NCBI GenBank assembly: GCA_947497175.1
Contig: CANMFM010000006.1
Location: 536,279-600,278 of the forward strand
Reading direction: 5' to 3'
Length of the DNA: 64,000 nt
Source of the DNA: an uncultured Aquimarina sp.
GTDB taxonomy: Bacteria; Bacteroidota; Bacteroidia; Flavobacteriales; Flavobacteriaceae
The notes beneath the pieces were generated by a model. The model was not told the DNA's origin and made no database searches. It saw only the letters and a program-made list of their open reading frames with translations. A program made the translations under genes and the position numbers. Shown here piece by piece: positions 1 through 10,642 of this stretch. Positions within the stretch are counted from its first letter, which is position 1. The number at the start of each line of letters is the position of its first letter.

Positions 1-1
1 A

Positions 2-682
2 ATTGGCACTGGATGGAGAGGTAAATTTGAAGTGTATTACCAAGATATAGATAACGCCGCAGTAGAACCTTTTCCGTCTAGCTATTCCTCGCTTACCGAA
101 GGTGCAGATTTTGGATTTCAAAATGATCGGGTCTCTTTAGTAAATGAAGGGACAGGATTTAATCAGGGAATTGAACTTACTCTAGAAAAATTTTTTAGCG
201 ATGGTTATTACGGGTTATTGACGACTTCTTTATTTGAAAGTAAATATGAAGGTAGTGACGGGATTGAGCGTAATACACCTTTTAATAATGGTTATGTTCT
301 AAATGTGCTTGCCGGAAAAGAATTTAAAATAGGTAAAGGAGGAAAAAATGTTTTGTCCCTGGATACACGAGTTACCTTATCCGGAGGAAGATATTTTACC
401 CCTGTAAACCTTGAAGCGTCTCAGCAAGCCGGTTTTGAAGTGCTTAGAGAAGATCTTGCCTTTAGTGAGCAGGCTGATGATTATTTTAGATGGGATGTAA
501 AACTAGGGTATAAAATCAACAATAAATCAAAAAAACGATCACATCAATTTTATGTAGATTTACAAAATGTAACAGGTAACGAAAATGTATTTACACGAAG
601 ATATAACCGATTAACTAATCAGGTAGATCAAGTAGATCAAATTGGGTTTTTTCCGGATTTTGGGTATAGATTTCAGTTTTAG
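2..682 (+). CDS. TonB-dependent receptor, C-terminal part
   Basis: This is the end of an outer-membrane TonB-dependent receptor whose plug and most of whose barrel lie left of the window. The frame is already open at base 2, so no real start is present. The visible part alternates amphipathic beta-strands with short polar turns, including a strand ending GIELTLEKFF, the late-strand segment RWDVKLGYKINN, the FYVDLQNVTGNENVF strand typical of receptor C-termini, and a final aromatic residue (FGYRFQF), the usual barrel insertion signal. Such receptors import siderophores, glycans or other large nutrients across the outer membrane using TonB energy. The substrate cannot be told from this fragment. 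It probably shares a transcript with the next gene, 26 bases downstream. Confidence 0.85.
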   Translation: MGTGWRGKFEVYYQDIDNAAVEPFPSSYSSLTEGADFGFQNDRVSLVNEGTGFNQGIELTLEKFFSDGYYGLLTTSLFESKYEGSDGIERNTPFNNGYVLNVLAGKEFKIGKGGKNVLSLDTRVTLSGGRYFTPVNLEASQQAGFEVLREDLAFSEQADDYFRWDVKLGYKINNKSKKRSHQFYVDLQNVTGNENVFTRRYNRLTNQVDQVDQIGFFPDFGYRFQF

Positions 683-708
683 TTTTATAAATATTTAAAA
701 TCAATATC

Positions 709-1248
709 ATGAAAATACGTATAACATCAACTCTTATCTTGTGTCTTATTATCATTGGTACTGTTAGTGTCGCTAGCTTACCTTCAAAAAATAATTTTAT
801 GACCAGCGAATTAAATAGAATAGAACAGTATCTCATTCACAGAGATAGTCTCAATAAAGAAGTTTCTAAAGTAGCGGTTGGTTGGCACCTCGATCATAGT
901 TTAAAAGTGATTAACGGGATTTGCGATTCTTTACGCGCATCAAATCCAGAAACTTATAAAAGAAAATTTAATATAGCACGTGCATTCTCTTTTACCTTTG
1001 GATTCATCCCCCGTGGTCGAGCACAATCACCTAAGTCGGTATTGCCTCCAGATGCTATAAAAACAGCTGATATTGTTTCTCAATTGGCGATGGCAAGAGA
1101 CAAATTGGTAACTCTTGAAACCCTTGATAATAAATCAAATTTCAAACATCCGGTTTTTGATCAATTAAATAAGAAACAGGCTAGGCGCTTTATTGAAATT
1201 CATACCCGACACCATTTAAAAATTGTGCAGGATATCCTGAAAGAATAA
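709..1248 (+). CDS. Membrane-anchored DinB/DUF1569-like protein
   Basis: The 179-residue product starts with a basic residue pair and a hydrophobic stretch (about residues 5-23), so it is probably exported or anchored by its N-terminus. The rest resembles the DUF1569 branch of the DinB/YfiT four-helix metalloprotein fold: a GWHLDHSLKVI helix (His60, His63), a KHPVF motif (His147) and a final helix IEIHTRHHLKIVQDIL (His165, His168, His169). These histidines are plausible metal ligands. DinB-like proteins often use a metal for thiol transfer, but most are cytosolic, so an exported form is unusual. It follows the receptor gene closely on the same strand. The precise reaction is unknown; the family assignment is by motif pattern only. 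Confidence 0.65.
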   Translation: MKIRITSTLILCLIIIGTVSVASLPSKNNFMTSELNRIEQYLIHRDSLNKEVSKVAVGWHLDHSLKVINGICDSLRASNPETYKRKFNIARAFSFTFGFIPRGRAQSPKSVLPPDAIKTADIVSQLAMARDKLVTLETLDNKSNFKHPVFDQLNKKQARRFIEIHTRHHLKIVQDILKE

Positions 1249-1312
1249 TCTGGCACTGAAAATTTCCCAAAAGTTGTGATTGCAAATTCAAAATTCTATG
1301 TAAGAGATAGTG

Positions 1313-1756
1313 TTATTTTTTCCAGTCTTTCTGATATGTTCTAATGATCTCAAGGTTCATTCTCAATAACCCCATGGTACCAATTCCCAGCACAAATAAA
1401 CCAACCGAAATGTCTTTTAATTCCTGATGTTTTGTAAAGAACATTGTAAAAATACCCAAAGTAAATATCCCTGCAATCAATAGCGATAAATAGATAATCC
1501 AACGTTTAGCATTTTTAGGTTTTCCTAATATTCGATCTCCAAGTTTAGTACGTTTTCTAATGTCTGCTAATGAAGTAAAACTTAAGCCAATTCCAAGAAA
1601 TAATAACCCTAAATTATAATCAGAGATAAGATTTTCACTTTCAAAAATGATAGGTTTATAGCAATAGTATATTGCAATACTCAAAAAAGGGTATTGTAAA
1701 AAACTGATATAGTGAAAGATTTTAAATGTTTTCTCCATAGTATCTTTTGATCTCAT
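1313..1756 (-). CDS. Four-helix membrane protein, unknown function
   Basis: A 147-residue protein that I do not recognise. It shows about four hydrophobic segments, near residues 14-32, 45-62, 86-107 and 115-131, separated by a basic loop (DIRKRTKLGDRILGKPKNAKR). Both ends are rich in charge. A second Met at codon 7 (base 1738) begins MEKTFKIF and may be the true start. The gene converges on the DinB-like gene with a 64-base gap and diverges from the molybdoenzyme gene. No domain suggests a substrate, and nothing nearby gives a role. Confidence 0.6.
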   Translation of the reverse strand: MRSKDTMEKTFKIFHYISFLQYPFLSIAIYYCYKPIIFESENLISDYNLGLLFLGIGLSFTSLADIRKRTKLGDRILGKPKNAKRWIIYLSLLIAGIFTLGIFTMFFTKHQELKDISVGLFVLGIGTMGLLRMNLEIIRTYQKDWKK

Positions 1757-1878
1757 ATAATTACTCGTAAAGATAATTTTTTTTCATATTTCACACCTCA
1801 TTTTCTACATGGCAAGGATATACTAAAGACTTTTTCTTATATTTAGTAAGGCAATAAATACTCTAAAACCAATATCCT

Positions 1879-4038
1879 ATGAATACCTCTGCTACAAATA
1901 CTCCAATAAAAAAGTATACTCATTACAGGGTCTGTAACTTTTGCGAAGCGATGTGTGGGCTTGCTATAGAGCATGATGGTAAACAGGTGCTTAGTGTAAG
2001 AGGAGACGAGAAAGACCCTTTTAGTAAAGGAAGCATCTGCCCCAAAGGAGCCGTGATTGCAGACATGTATAATGATCCTGATCGGTTACGGAAACCTCTA
2101 AAAAAAACCAGTTCGGGCTTCGTAGAAATCCCTTGGGAAGAAGCATTTGATATCGTAGCAGAACGACTTAATCATGTTAAAAAACAATACGGCAATGATG
2201 CTATAGGACTTTATTTTGGTAACCCTACAGTACATAATTACGGTGCTATGATGTATGTTGCCGATTTCAAAAAAACGATACGGACAAGAAACAATTTCAG
2301 TGCTACATCGATGGATCAGTTGCCACATCACTTTGCAGCACATTTTATGTTCGGTAACGGGATGATCATGCCAATCCCGGATATCAATAGAACCGAATAT
2401 ATGATTATAATGGGAGCCAATCCATCGGCATCCAATGGAAGTATTATGACGGCTGCCGGGGTGCAAAAACGATTAAAAAACATTCAGCAACGTGGAGGTA
2501 AATATATTGTGATCGATCCCCGAAAAACCGAAACGGCTAAATCAGCAGACGAACATTTGTTTATTCGGCCAGGTACCGATGTGTATTTCTTATTGGCGAT
2601 GTTGCATATCATTACTACAGAAAAAAAATACAATTTAAAAAAACTGTCATCTCATGTTGTAGATCTTGATAAAGTTATAGCAATAGCAATTGCTTATACT
2701 CCGGAAAGTGTAGCTGAAATCACAGGAATCTCAGTAAAAGATATTAGGCGCATAACGAACGAATACCTAAATACCGAAAAGGCAGTATTATATGGCAGAA
2801 TGGGGGTTAGTACGCAAGAGCACGGTGGATTATGCAATTGGCTCATCAATTTGATTAATATTCTAACCGGGCATCTTGATACAGAGGGAGGTACTATGTT
2901 TACGAATCCAGCGGTGCCCATGGTAAAAAGTAAAGTGGGACATGTGCCTTATAATAGATGGAAAAGCAGGGTACGGGGGCTACCCGAATTTCAAGGAGAG
3001 CTTCCGGTATCCACCATGGTAGAAGAAATGACTACCAACGGCAAAGGGCAAATAAAAGCAGTAGTCACTCATGCGGGTAATCCTGTACTTTCATCACCTA
3101 ATGGAGGTCGTTTAGATAAAGCTTTACATGATTTAGAGTTTATGGTTTCTATAGATATTTATCTTAATGAAACGACTAAGCATGCAGATATCATTTTGCC
3201 ACCAACCACCGGGTTAGAAGTAGATCATTATGATCTTATCTTTAATGCTTTTGCCGTCTCTAATACTGCAAAATTTTCTGAAGCCTTATTTCCTCCAAAG
3301 GAAGGACAATTGCATGATTGGCAAATCTTCAAAGCATTAACAAAACGATTATCCAAAAAGAAACTTCCGTGGTTATATAGAATTAGTACGCCTAAAATAT
3401 TGCTTAAATTAGCTTTGCTTAATGGTCCGTATGGTAGATTTGGCAGTATAAATCAATTATTTACAGGCCTTACTCTAGGTAAGATTAAAAGATCGGTACA
3501 CGGTATCGACCTGGGGCCTCTGGTTCCTATGTTGCCAAAGTTATTAAGAACCAAAGATCAAAAGATTCACCTGGCGCCTCCTCTGTTTTTAGAACAATTA
3601 GAAGTGTTACATACGGCGTTTTCTGCTGGAAAAGATACACTAAATGAAAATGAATTTCGTCTGATTGGAAGAAGACATCTTCGAAGCAACAATTCCTGGA
3701 TGCATAATGTTGATAAGCTCGTAACCGGTAAAAACAGATGTACCGTGATAATGAATACTATGGATGCAGAGCGGTTAGGTCTTAAAGAAGAAGATGAGGT
3801 CACTGTAAAGTCAAGGGTAGGAGCGATTAAAATTGCGATAGAGGTTACTCAAAATATAATGCCCGGTGTTGTCAGTATTCCTCATGGATTTGGACACACC
3901 AGAAAAGGATCTCAACTTAAAATAGCCGAAACTCATGCCGCCGGAGTAAGCTTTAATGATATCTCAGATCATGACCGAATTGATGCATTAACAGGAAACG
4001 CAGCATTTTCCGGGCAGATTGTACAGATTTTTGCATAA
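1879..4038 (+). CDS. Cytosolic molybdopterin oxidoreductase (bis-MGD, 4Fe-4S)
   Basis: A 719-residue member of the DMSO-reductase/formate-dehydrogenase superfamily. The N-terminus carries a 4Fe-4S motif CX2CX3CX27C (Cys19, Cys22, Cys26, Cys54), then the molybdopterin domain, and from about residue 600 the molybdopterin-dinucleotide-binding domain (NRCTVIMNTMDAERLGL, VSIPHGFGH). There is no twin-arginine leader, so it is likely cytosolic. Where formate dehydrogenases and NapA have the metal-binding Sec or Cys, this protein has SATSMDQLPHH (residues 141-151) with no cysteine, which points to Ser or Asp ligation or none. Genes for an electron-transfer partner or cofactor synthesis are not adjacent. 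The substrate is unknown; actinobacterial and proteobacterial homologues are mostly uncharacterised. Confidence 0.9.
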   Translation: MNTSATNTPIKKYTHYRVCNFCEAMCGLAIEHDGKQVLSVRGDEKDPFSKGSICPKGAVIADMYNDPDRLRKPLKKTSSGFVEIPWEEAFDIVAERLNHVKKQYGNDAIGLYFGNPTVHNYGAMMYVADFKKTIRTRNNFSATSMDQLPHHFAAHFMFGNGMIMPIPDINRTEYMIIMGANPSASNGSIMTAAGVQKRLKNIQQRGGKYIVIDPRKTETAKSADEHLFIRPGTDVYFLLAMLHIITTEKKYNLKKLSSHVVDLDKVIAIAIAYTPESVAEITGISVKDIRRITNEYLNTEKAVLYGRMGVSTQEHGGLCNWLINLINILTGHLDTEGGTMFTNPAVPMVKSKVGHVPYNRWKSRVRGLPEFQGELPVSTMVEEMTTNGKGQIKAVVTHAGNPVLSSPNGGRLDKALHDLEFMVSIDIYLNETTKHADIILPPTTGLEVDHYDLIFNAFAVSNTAKFSEALFPPKEGQLHDWQIFKALTKRLSKKKLPWLYRISTPKILLKLALLNGPYGRFGSINQLFTGLTLGKIKRSVHGIDLGPLVPMLPKLLRTKDQKIHLAPPLFLEQLEVLHTAFSAGKDTLNENEFRLIGRRHLRSNNSWMHNVDKLVTGKNRCTVIMNTMDAERLGLKEEDEVTVKSRVGAIKIAIEVTQNIMPGVVSIPHGFGHTRKGSQLKIAETHAAGVSFNDISDHDRIDALTGNAAFSGQIVQIFA

Positions 4039-4058
4039 TAGTTTTGGATTTAGGATAG

Positions 4059-4086
4059 CTTCCTCCGCTGTGGAAGGAGTCTTTTC
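4059..4086. terminator. Possible weak terminator between convergent genes
   Basis: CTTCC at 4059-4063 can pair with GGAAG at 4072-4076, and the segment is followed by a short T-rich run. It sits between the stop codons of two convergent genes. The stem is short, so this is a weak call. Confidence 0.3.
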
Positions 4087-4114
4087 AAATCATTAATTAA
4101 GCCTGCACGATATA

Positions 4115-4459
4115 TTAAACCATAGATTTTTTGATATATGAAGATTTTTCAAACTCTCTAATGTTTATAGATAATATCGGAACTTCCGGAAACATCATTT
4201 TGAGTGTACTCACAATCTTTCTTGAAAGATCAGCTTTTTGTTTATCACTCCTACCTTCCATAATGTTACCAAATACATGTATAAAATCATCCTGAGTGCC
4301 TCCGATAGTATAGTATTTAAAGGGATTGATCCGTACTTTGATATCACCCTCTGTAAAAAGATGGGTAGATTCTGCAGCCTTATAGACAGCTTGTATGATT
4401 TGCTCAGGTGATTTTAACTCCATAATACGCTCTGAGCAATCTAATATAAAATGTGGCAT
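4115..4459 (-). CDS. 5-carboxymethyl-2-hydroxymuconate isomerase family tautomerase
   Basis: A 114-residue protein of the CHMI branch of the tautomerase superfamily. It starts MPHFILDCS, so Pro2 becomes the N-terminal proline after Met removal, the catalytic base of this fold. The length, the early IMELKSPEQIIQAVYKAA helix and the KVRINPFKYYTIGG strand fit the family, which forms trimers in the cytosol. In other bacteria the enzyme isomerises a homoprotocatechuate ring-cleavage product. No other gene for that pathway is in view, so the real substrate here may differ. The gene converges on the molybdoenzyme gene. Confidence 0.8.
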   Translation of the reverse strand: MPHFILDCSERIMELKSPEQIIQAVYKAAESTHLFTEGDIKVRINPFKYYTIGGTQDDFIHVFGNIMEGRSDKQKADLSRKIVSTLKMMFPEVPILSINIREFEKSSYIKKSMV

Positions 4460-4672
4460 ACGTTGTTTTTATTTTAAATTAACGTGAATTCGATTTAAGA
4501 AAATTTCGTCAGTCAGATTTTCGATAGAAAATTGTATTGAAAACAAGTAAATGTTCAATCAAAAGTCTTGTTATCAAGAGCGTGTCGAGAGATCGATCAA
4601 TTTTTCTCTGTTTCACTATAAGAAATCAATTTGAAGACTTCTGACTGTGCTCTAAGGCATATCGAACTTTTG

Positions 4673-5716
<1,044 letters not shown>

Positions 5717-5730
5717 TTAGGGCAAGAAAA

Positions 5731-7737
5731 CTATACGTTTTGATCCTGGATTTTACCTTGTAACATTTTGATCTCATCACGTAATCGTGCAGCGGTCATA
5801 AAATCAAGTTCTTTGGCAGCTTTTTCCATTTCTTTGCGTACGTTTCTAATTCGAGTTTCTAGTTGTTCTTTAGTGTAATAAGCGGTCTCTTCTTCTGCAG
5901 CTTGTAATGAAGGAGCTGCTTCAAATTGATACGGCTCTACTTTTTTACCGGCTAATGCATTATCCAAGGATTTTTTTATCGCTTTAGGTGTAATACCATG
6001 TTTGATATTATATGCAATTTGTTTTTCGCGTCTGTACTCGGTAGCATCTATAGTTTTTTGCATACTTTCTGTAATCTTATCTGCATACATGATTGCTTTT
6101 CCATTAACATTTCTTGCTGCTCTACCTACGGTTTGGACTAAGGACCTTTTGTTTCTTAGGAACCCTTCTTTATCGGCATCAAGAATCGCTACAAGAGATA
6201 CTTCAGGAAGATCCAATCCTTCTCGAAGAAGGTTAACACCGATCAAGACATCAAAAATACCTTTCCGTAAGTCCTGCATAATTTCAACACGCTCCAGTGT
6301 ATCTACATCGCTATGAATGTATCGACAACGAATATCTATTCTCGTAAGATATTTGGTTAATTCTTCTGCCATTCTTTTAGTTAACGTGGTTACCAAAATA
6401 CGCTCATCAACATCAATTCTCTTTTGCATTTCTTCAATAAGGTCATCGATCTGATTTAAGCTAGGGCGTACTTCAATTTCTGGATCTAGTAAACCTGTAG
6501 GTCTAATAATCTGTTCTACAAAGGTCCCTTCACTTTTTTGAAGTTCATAATCTGCTGGTGTTGCACTTATGTACAATACCTGGTTTTGCAATACTTCAAA
6601 CTCTTCAAACTTCAAAGGTCTATTATCCATAGCCGCAGGAAGCCTGAAACCGAATTCTACTAAATTTTCTTTTCTAGATCGGTCACCGCCATACATAGCA
6701 TGTGTTTGAGGAATGGTAACATGACTTTCATCAATAACCATTAAATAATCGTCTGGAAAATAATCCAAAAGGCAAAACGGTCTTGTACCAGGAGCTCTGC
6801 CATCCAGATAACGAGAGTAGTTTTCTATTCCAGAACAATAGCCAAGTTCTTTGATCATTTCAAGATCAAAATTGGTGCGCTCTTCCAGGCGCTTGGCTTC
6901 TAATGGCTTTCCGATTTCTCTAAAATAGTTTACTTGCTTTCCTAAATCAAGAGCAATCTGATCAATGGCATTGTGTAACACATCTGGCGAAGTCACAAAC
7001 ATATTGGCAGGGTAGATATTTAATCGATCATATTTTTCAATAATAGCGTTGGTTTGTACATCAAAAGCTTCAATTTCTTCAATTTCATCACCAAAAAAAT
7101 GTACCCTAAAGGCATCATCTGCATATCCGGGAAATATATCGACAGTATCTCCTTTGATTCTAAAGTTACCATGTTTAAATTCTCCTTCAGTTCTCGAATA
7201 TAAGCTCTGCACAAGTCGATGTAATAAAGCTGTTCTGGACACAAATTGCCCTTGTTCTATAGAAATAACATTTTTCTGAAATTCAATCGGGTTTCCAATA
7301 CCATACAAGCAAGAAACCGAAGCTACAACCAATACATCTCTTCTTCCTGAAAGGAGAGAAGATGTGGTACTCAAACGAAGTTTCTCGATTTCCTCATTTA
7401 TAGAAAGATCTTTCTCTATATATGTTCCTGTTGTTGGAATATATGCTTCTGGCTGATAATAATCATAATAAGAGACAAAATATTCTATAGCATTATTTGG
7501 GAAAAACTGTTTAAACTCAGAATATAACTGTGCGGCTAATGTTTTATTATGTGCTAATACTAATGTAGGACGTTGTACTCGTTCAACCACATTGGCTACG
7601 GTAAATGTTTTTCCAGATCCTGTAACTCCTAATAATGTTTGGTATTTTTCGTTAGATTCTATTCCATCAACTAGTTGTCTTATAGCCTCTGGTTGATCTC
7701 CTGTAGGACTAAATTCTGATTCTAATTCGAACTTCAT
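5731..7737 (-). CDS. uvrB: Excinuclease ABC subunit B
   Basis: UvrB, the damage-verifying helicase-like subunit of nucleotide excision repair. It takes over DNA from UvrA and recruits UvrC. The 668 residues match the family length. Seen in order: a Walker A motif GVTGSGKT near residue 40, the beta-hairpin region [12 protein letters not shown] near residue 90, the DEAD-like [11 protein letters not shown], the helicase C-terminal motifs ([19 protein letters not shown] and QTVGRAARN), and a C-terminal UVR domain ([20 protein letters not shown]) that binds UvrC. No uvrA or uvrC is adjacent. Start choice is firm: [19 protein letters not shown] is conserved. Confidence 0.98.
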   Translation of the reverse strand: MKFELESEFSPTGDQPEAIRQLVDGIESNEKYQTLLGVTGSGKTFTVANVVERVQRPTLVLAHNKTLAAQLYSEFKQFFPNNAIEYFVSYYDYYQPEAYIPTTGTYIEKDLSINEEIEKLRLSTTSSLLSGRRDVLVVASVSCLYGIGNPIEFQKNVISIEQGQFVSRTALLHRLVQSLYSRTEGEFKHGNFRIKGDTVDIFPGYADDAFRVHFFGDEIEEIEAFDVQTNAIIEKYDRLNIYPANMFVTSPDVLHNAIDQIALDLGKQVNYFREIGKPLEAKRLEERTNFDLEMIKELGYCSGIENYSRYLDGRAPGTRPFCLLDYFPDDYLMVIDESHVTIPQTHAMYGGDRSRKENLVEFGFRLPAAMDNRPLKFEEFEVLQNQVLYISATPADYELQKSEGTFVEQIIRPTGLLDPEIEVRPSLNQIDDLIEEMQKRIDVDERILVTTLTKRMAEELTKYLTRIDIRCRYIHSDVDTLERVEIMQDLRKGIFDVLIGVNLLREGLDLPEVSLVAILDADKEGFLRNKRSLVQTVGRAARNVNGKAIMYADKITESMQKTIDATEYRREKQIAYNIKHGITPKAIKKSLDNALAGKKVEPYQFEAAPSLQAAEEETAYYTKEQLETRIRNVRKEMEKAAKELDFMTAARLRDEIKMLQGKIQDQNV

Positions 7738-7786
7738 ATATGCACTTTCTTTTTCAGACTAAAGATACAGAATTCTGCGTATAAGT

Positions 7787-10615
7787 TTATCGAATCAGCG
7801 AGAAACTTCCGGTAAGAATTCTGCCATCATCTAACTCCACTTTAAACCAATATTCACTCGCAGGCATAAGTTTACCATTCACTGTTCCATCCCATCCAAC
7901 GCCACCAGCTCTAAGTTGTTTTAAGAGTTTTCCGAAACGATCAAAGATTAAAATCAAAGATCCAGACATAACTTCTGAAGAAATTCCTTCTACATTCCAT
8001 GTTTCATGAAAACCATCACCATTGGGTGTAAAGTATTCGGGAAACCCTACCACTGAAATATCCTTGGTAGCTATAGGAACACATCCATTTTTATCTCTAA
8101 CATATACCGTGTGAAATCCTGAGGGCACATTAGTAAACGTGGGGCTGTCTTGATATGAAGGTACACTGTCTTCTCCTTCTAATTCTATTGCGTATTCATA
8201 ATTTCCTAATCCCTCGACATTAACGGTAACAATATTATTACTTAAAGCGTCAATGATCTCTACAGATGTAATGTTAGCTGTACTAGATGCAATGACCTCA
8301 ATAGTTCTGATCTTAGAACACCCTGTTAGAATGTTCGTGACCTCGACAGTGTAGATGCCGGCTTGAGCTACCGAAATGATATCAGTGTTTTCTCCTGTTG
8401 ACCATAAGATGGTAAAATCATCTGGAATATTATTGGGTTGCATACCTGTATCAATTTCTATAGCGCTTTGATTTTGACATATAAAGTATTGCTCCTCTTC
8501 TTCTATATCGGGTAATGGAACAACAAATAATTGTATAGTACTAATTCCAAAACAATCCACACCGTTTTCGACCTTTGCATAGACCATATCATCTCCCTGA
8601 GAATTTTGGGTAACATTTGTGTAGGTTGTAATGGGATTTCTATTGAGCAGGGCATCTTCGGGGGTAATATAATAACTAACAATAAGTCCAGGAGTAGTAA
8701 TGCCGAACAATATTTGAGGGTTGGCTTCAGAAAGATTAAAAGTTGTAAAACCATCTTCGTCGCCATCATCATCACATACTCTTAGTTCTGCATTACTGAC
8801 ACTGGTTGTGCTTATTTGCAATGTAAGCGCAGCGATACTAAAACAATTGGTATTGTCATTATTTATTACCCGGGCATATAGTTGTTGATTATTCTGATTG
8901 TTTTGAAAAGTATTGATGTTTGTTATTTCTGGAGATCCTGCTTGTGCCGAAGGCATATCGCTAAAAAACTGGGTAGAAAAATTACTATTACCGCCCGTAA
9001 GTTGATCGTTTGCTAAGCTCAAATCAAATACTGTAATATTATCCCCGATGGTTTGATAAGCATCACATTGTGTTAGTGTCGAAGCAATGCTTGCAGGGAC
9101 TTCATAAAAAGTTGCATTTGCTACCCCTGTTAGCGGGCAACTACCATCATTTAAGTCAACTTCCAGCCTGTAATTTGCTGTCGTAGTTATATCCAGAAAA
9201 TTGGCAGTATTTGCTATTTGCACGTTGTCTACGAACCAATTATACGTTGCTCCGGGTACATTTTGATACGATAATTGATAGGTTTCGCCCTCACATAACG
9301 ATAGATTGACATTATTTGGGTCTCCGTTATTTATGATATCAATGGTTTGTGCAAAAATAGATTGAATAAAAGGGGGGAGTCCTAACAAAGGAAATCTCAC
9401 TCCGTCAGTATTAACTAAAATACCTCTTTCGTTATAGATAATTGAAGACGCTATATCCTCTGGATTTTCTATTACACCGAGATGACTTCCTGTTTGATTA
9501 ATAATATCAAATAGTGAACGATAAATCTTTCCGTCAGGACCTAATTGTATCGCACCAGCAGAAAACGAAGAGATTTGCTGGTTATTTTGATTACGAATTC
9601 TTGTTCCGCTTGAGGCAATTTGATTATCCGCTAATGATACATCATATTGCATCATATAACTTTGTCCATTTCCTGCTGGACCTATATCATAAGTAGCATA
9701 CAATCGCTGTCCTGTTTGAGAAAATTCTATTCCGTAAGGAGAATCGATATTGCTTAGTTCTATTTCATTAGTAATTTGACCGGTCACGTTATCGAAATCA
9801 TAGATGAGGACTTTACCATTAGCATCTCCACCTGCTATAGTTGAAAATCCAAAATGAGCCACAGCCAATTGATCCCCTTCGGGTGATGCTTTAATATAAC
9901 CTAATGCATTACGACGGTACCCAGAAACAGGAACTGTAACACCGATTTTTGAAGTAACCGGAGTTGGATCTACACCTGTCGAATTAATCTTAAATGCATA
10001 AAAGGTATCAACAAAATGGGTAATTACCCAAAATGAATCACAATCATCACTTTTTACAGCCGTAATTTTTTCTGAGCACTTATATAAACTGTCTAAAGTA
10101 TTGGAGGTGTCATAAGTGACTAGAGCGATATTCTTTTGAGAATTTATAACATCTCCATTTCCGCCATCCAGCGTGATGTCAACGACAGAGTACATAAATC
10201 CATCATTAATACCATCTCCATCTATAGTTGAAGCACTATTATCAGCATTAAAATGATGCGGTTCATCTACTGTAAAAATAATATATACGTTAGGATTATT
10301 GGGCTGGGGGACGATTAAAGCAGATGAGGTGCTAGAAGGGTCTCCTTTAAGACCAGTACCGTTTGGCATGATATTGTGAAATCTATTCCATACCGTAATT
10401 CCGTCGGTATAAAAAAGCAAATCACCGGTAGCATCAGATATTGTAGTGCACCCTTCTAACGTGTTTACTTGGCCATTTGTAAGTGCAGTGGGAGGAGTCG
10501 TGTTAAAACTAATACCCGCGTTTTGTCCAAAGTACCAATTGTTGGCTTCTCCCTGGCCTAAAATAGGGGTAGCGCTAAGCAAGTAGATAAAAAAAATACT
10601 GTATAAATATCTCAT
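7787..10615 (-). CDS. Large T9SS cargo protein with type-B (gliding CTD) sorting domain
   Basis: A secreted protein of about 942 residues. The chosen start at 10615 gives MRYLYSIFFIYLLSATPILGQ, a clean signal peptide; an ATG five codons upstream is also possible. The first 400 residues begin NNWYFGQNAGISFN and carry propeller-like repeats about stored values (GYIKASPEGDQLAVAHF, IEFSQTGQRLYATYDIG). Immunoglobulin-like segments follow, with paired Cys (CPLTG, CDAYQT, CFSIAALTLQI). The last 85 residues (YFTPNGDGFHETWNV, IFDRFGKLLKQL, GWDGTVNGKLMPASEYWF) form the T9SS type-B sorting domain found on gliding-associated surface proteins. It is thus carried across the outer membrane by T9SS and kept at the surface or released. 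The ligand is unknown; adhesin-like function is an inference. Confidence 0.9.
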   Translation of the reverse strand: MRYLYSIFFIYLLSATPILGQGEANNWYFGQNAGISFNTTPPTALTNGQVNTLEGCTTISDATGDLLFYTDGITVWNRFHNIMPNGTGLKGDPSSTSSALIVPQPNNPNVYIIFTVDEPHHFNADNSASTIDGDGINDGFMYSVVDITLDGGNGDVINSQKNIALVTYDTSNTLDSLYKCSEKITAVKSDDCDSFWVITHFVDTFYAFKINSTGVDPTPVTSKIGVTVPVSGYRRNALGYIKASPEGDQLAVAHFGFSTIAGGDANGKVLIYDFDNVTGQITNEIELSNIDSPYGIEFSQTGQRLYATYDIGPAGNGQSYMMQYDVSLADNQIASSGTRIRNQNNQQISSFSAGAIQLGPDGKIYRSLFDIINQTGSHLGVIENPEDIASSIIYNERGILVNTDGVRFPLLGLPPFIQSIFAQTIDIINNGDPNNVNLSLCEGETYQLSYQNVPGATYNWFVDNVQIANTANFLDITTTANYRLEVDLNDGSCPLTGVANATFYEVPASIASTLTQCDAYQTIGDNITVFDLSLANDQLTGGNSNFSTQFFSDMPSAQAGSPEITNINTFQNNQNNQQLYARVINNDNTNCFSIAALTLQISTTSVSNAELRVCDDDGDEDGFTTFNLSEANPQILFGITTPGLIVSYYITPEDALLNRNPITTYTNVTQNSQGDDMVYAKVENGVDCFGISTIQLFVVPLPDIEEEEQYFICQNQSAIEIDTGMQPNNIPDDFTILWSTGENTDIISVAQAGIYTVEVTNILTGCSKIRTIEVIASSTANITSVEIIDALSNNIVTVNVEGLGNYEYAIELEGEDSVPSYQDSPTFTNVPSGFHTVYVRDKNGCVPIATKDISVVGFPEYFTPNGDGFHETWNVEGISSEVMSGSLILIFDRFGKLLKQLRAGGVGWDGTVNGKLMPASEYWFKVELDDGRILTGSFSLIR

Positions 10616-10642
10616 TGAATAAGCTATCAAGCTCTAAAGATA

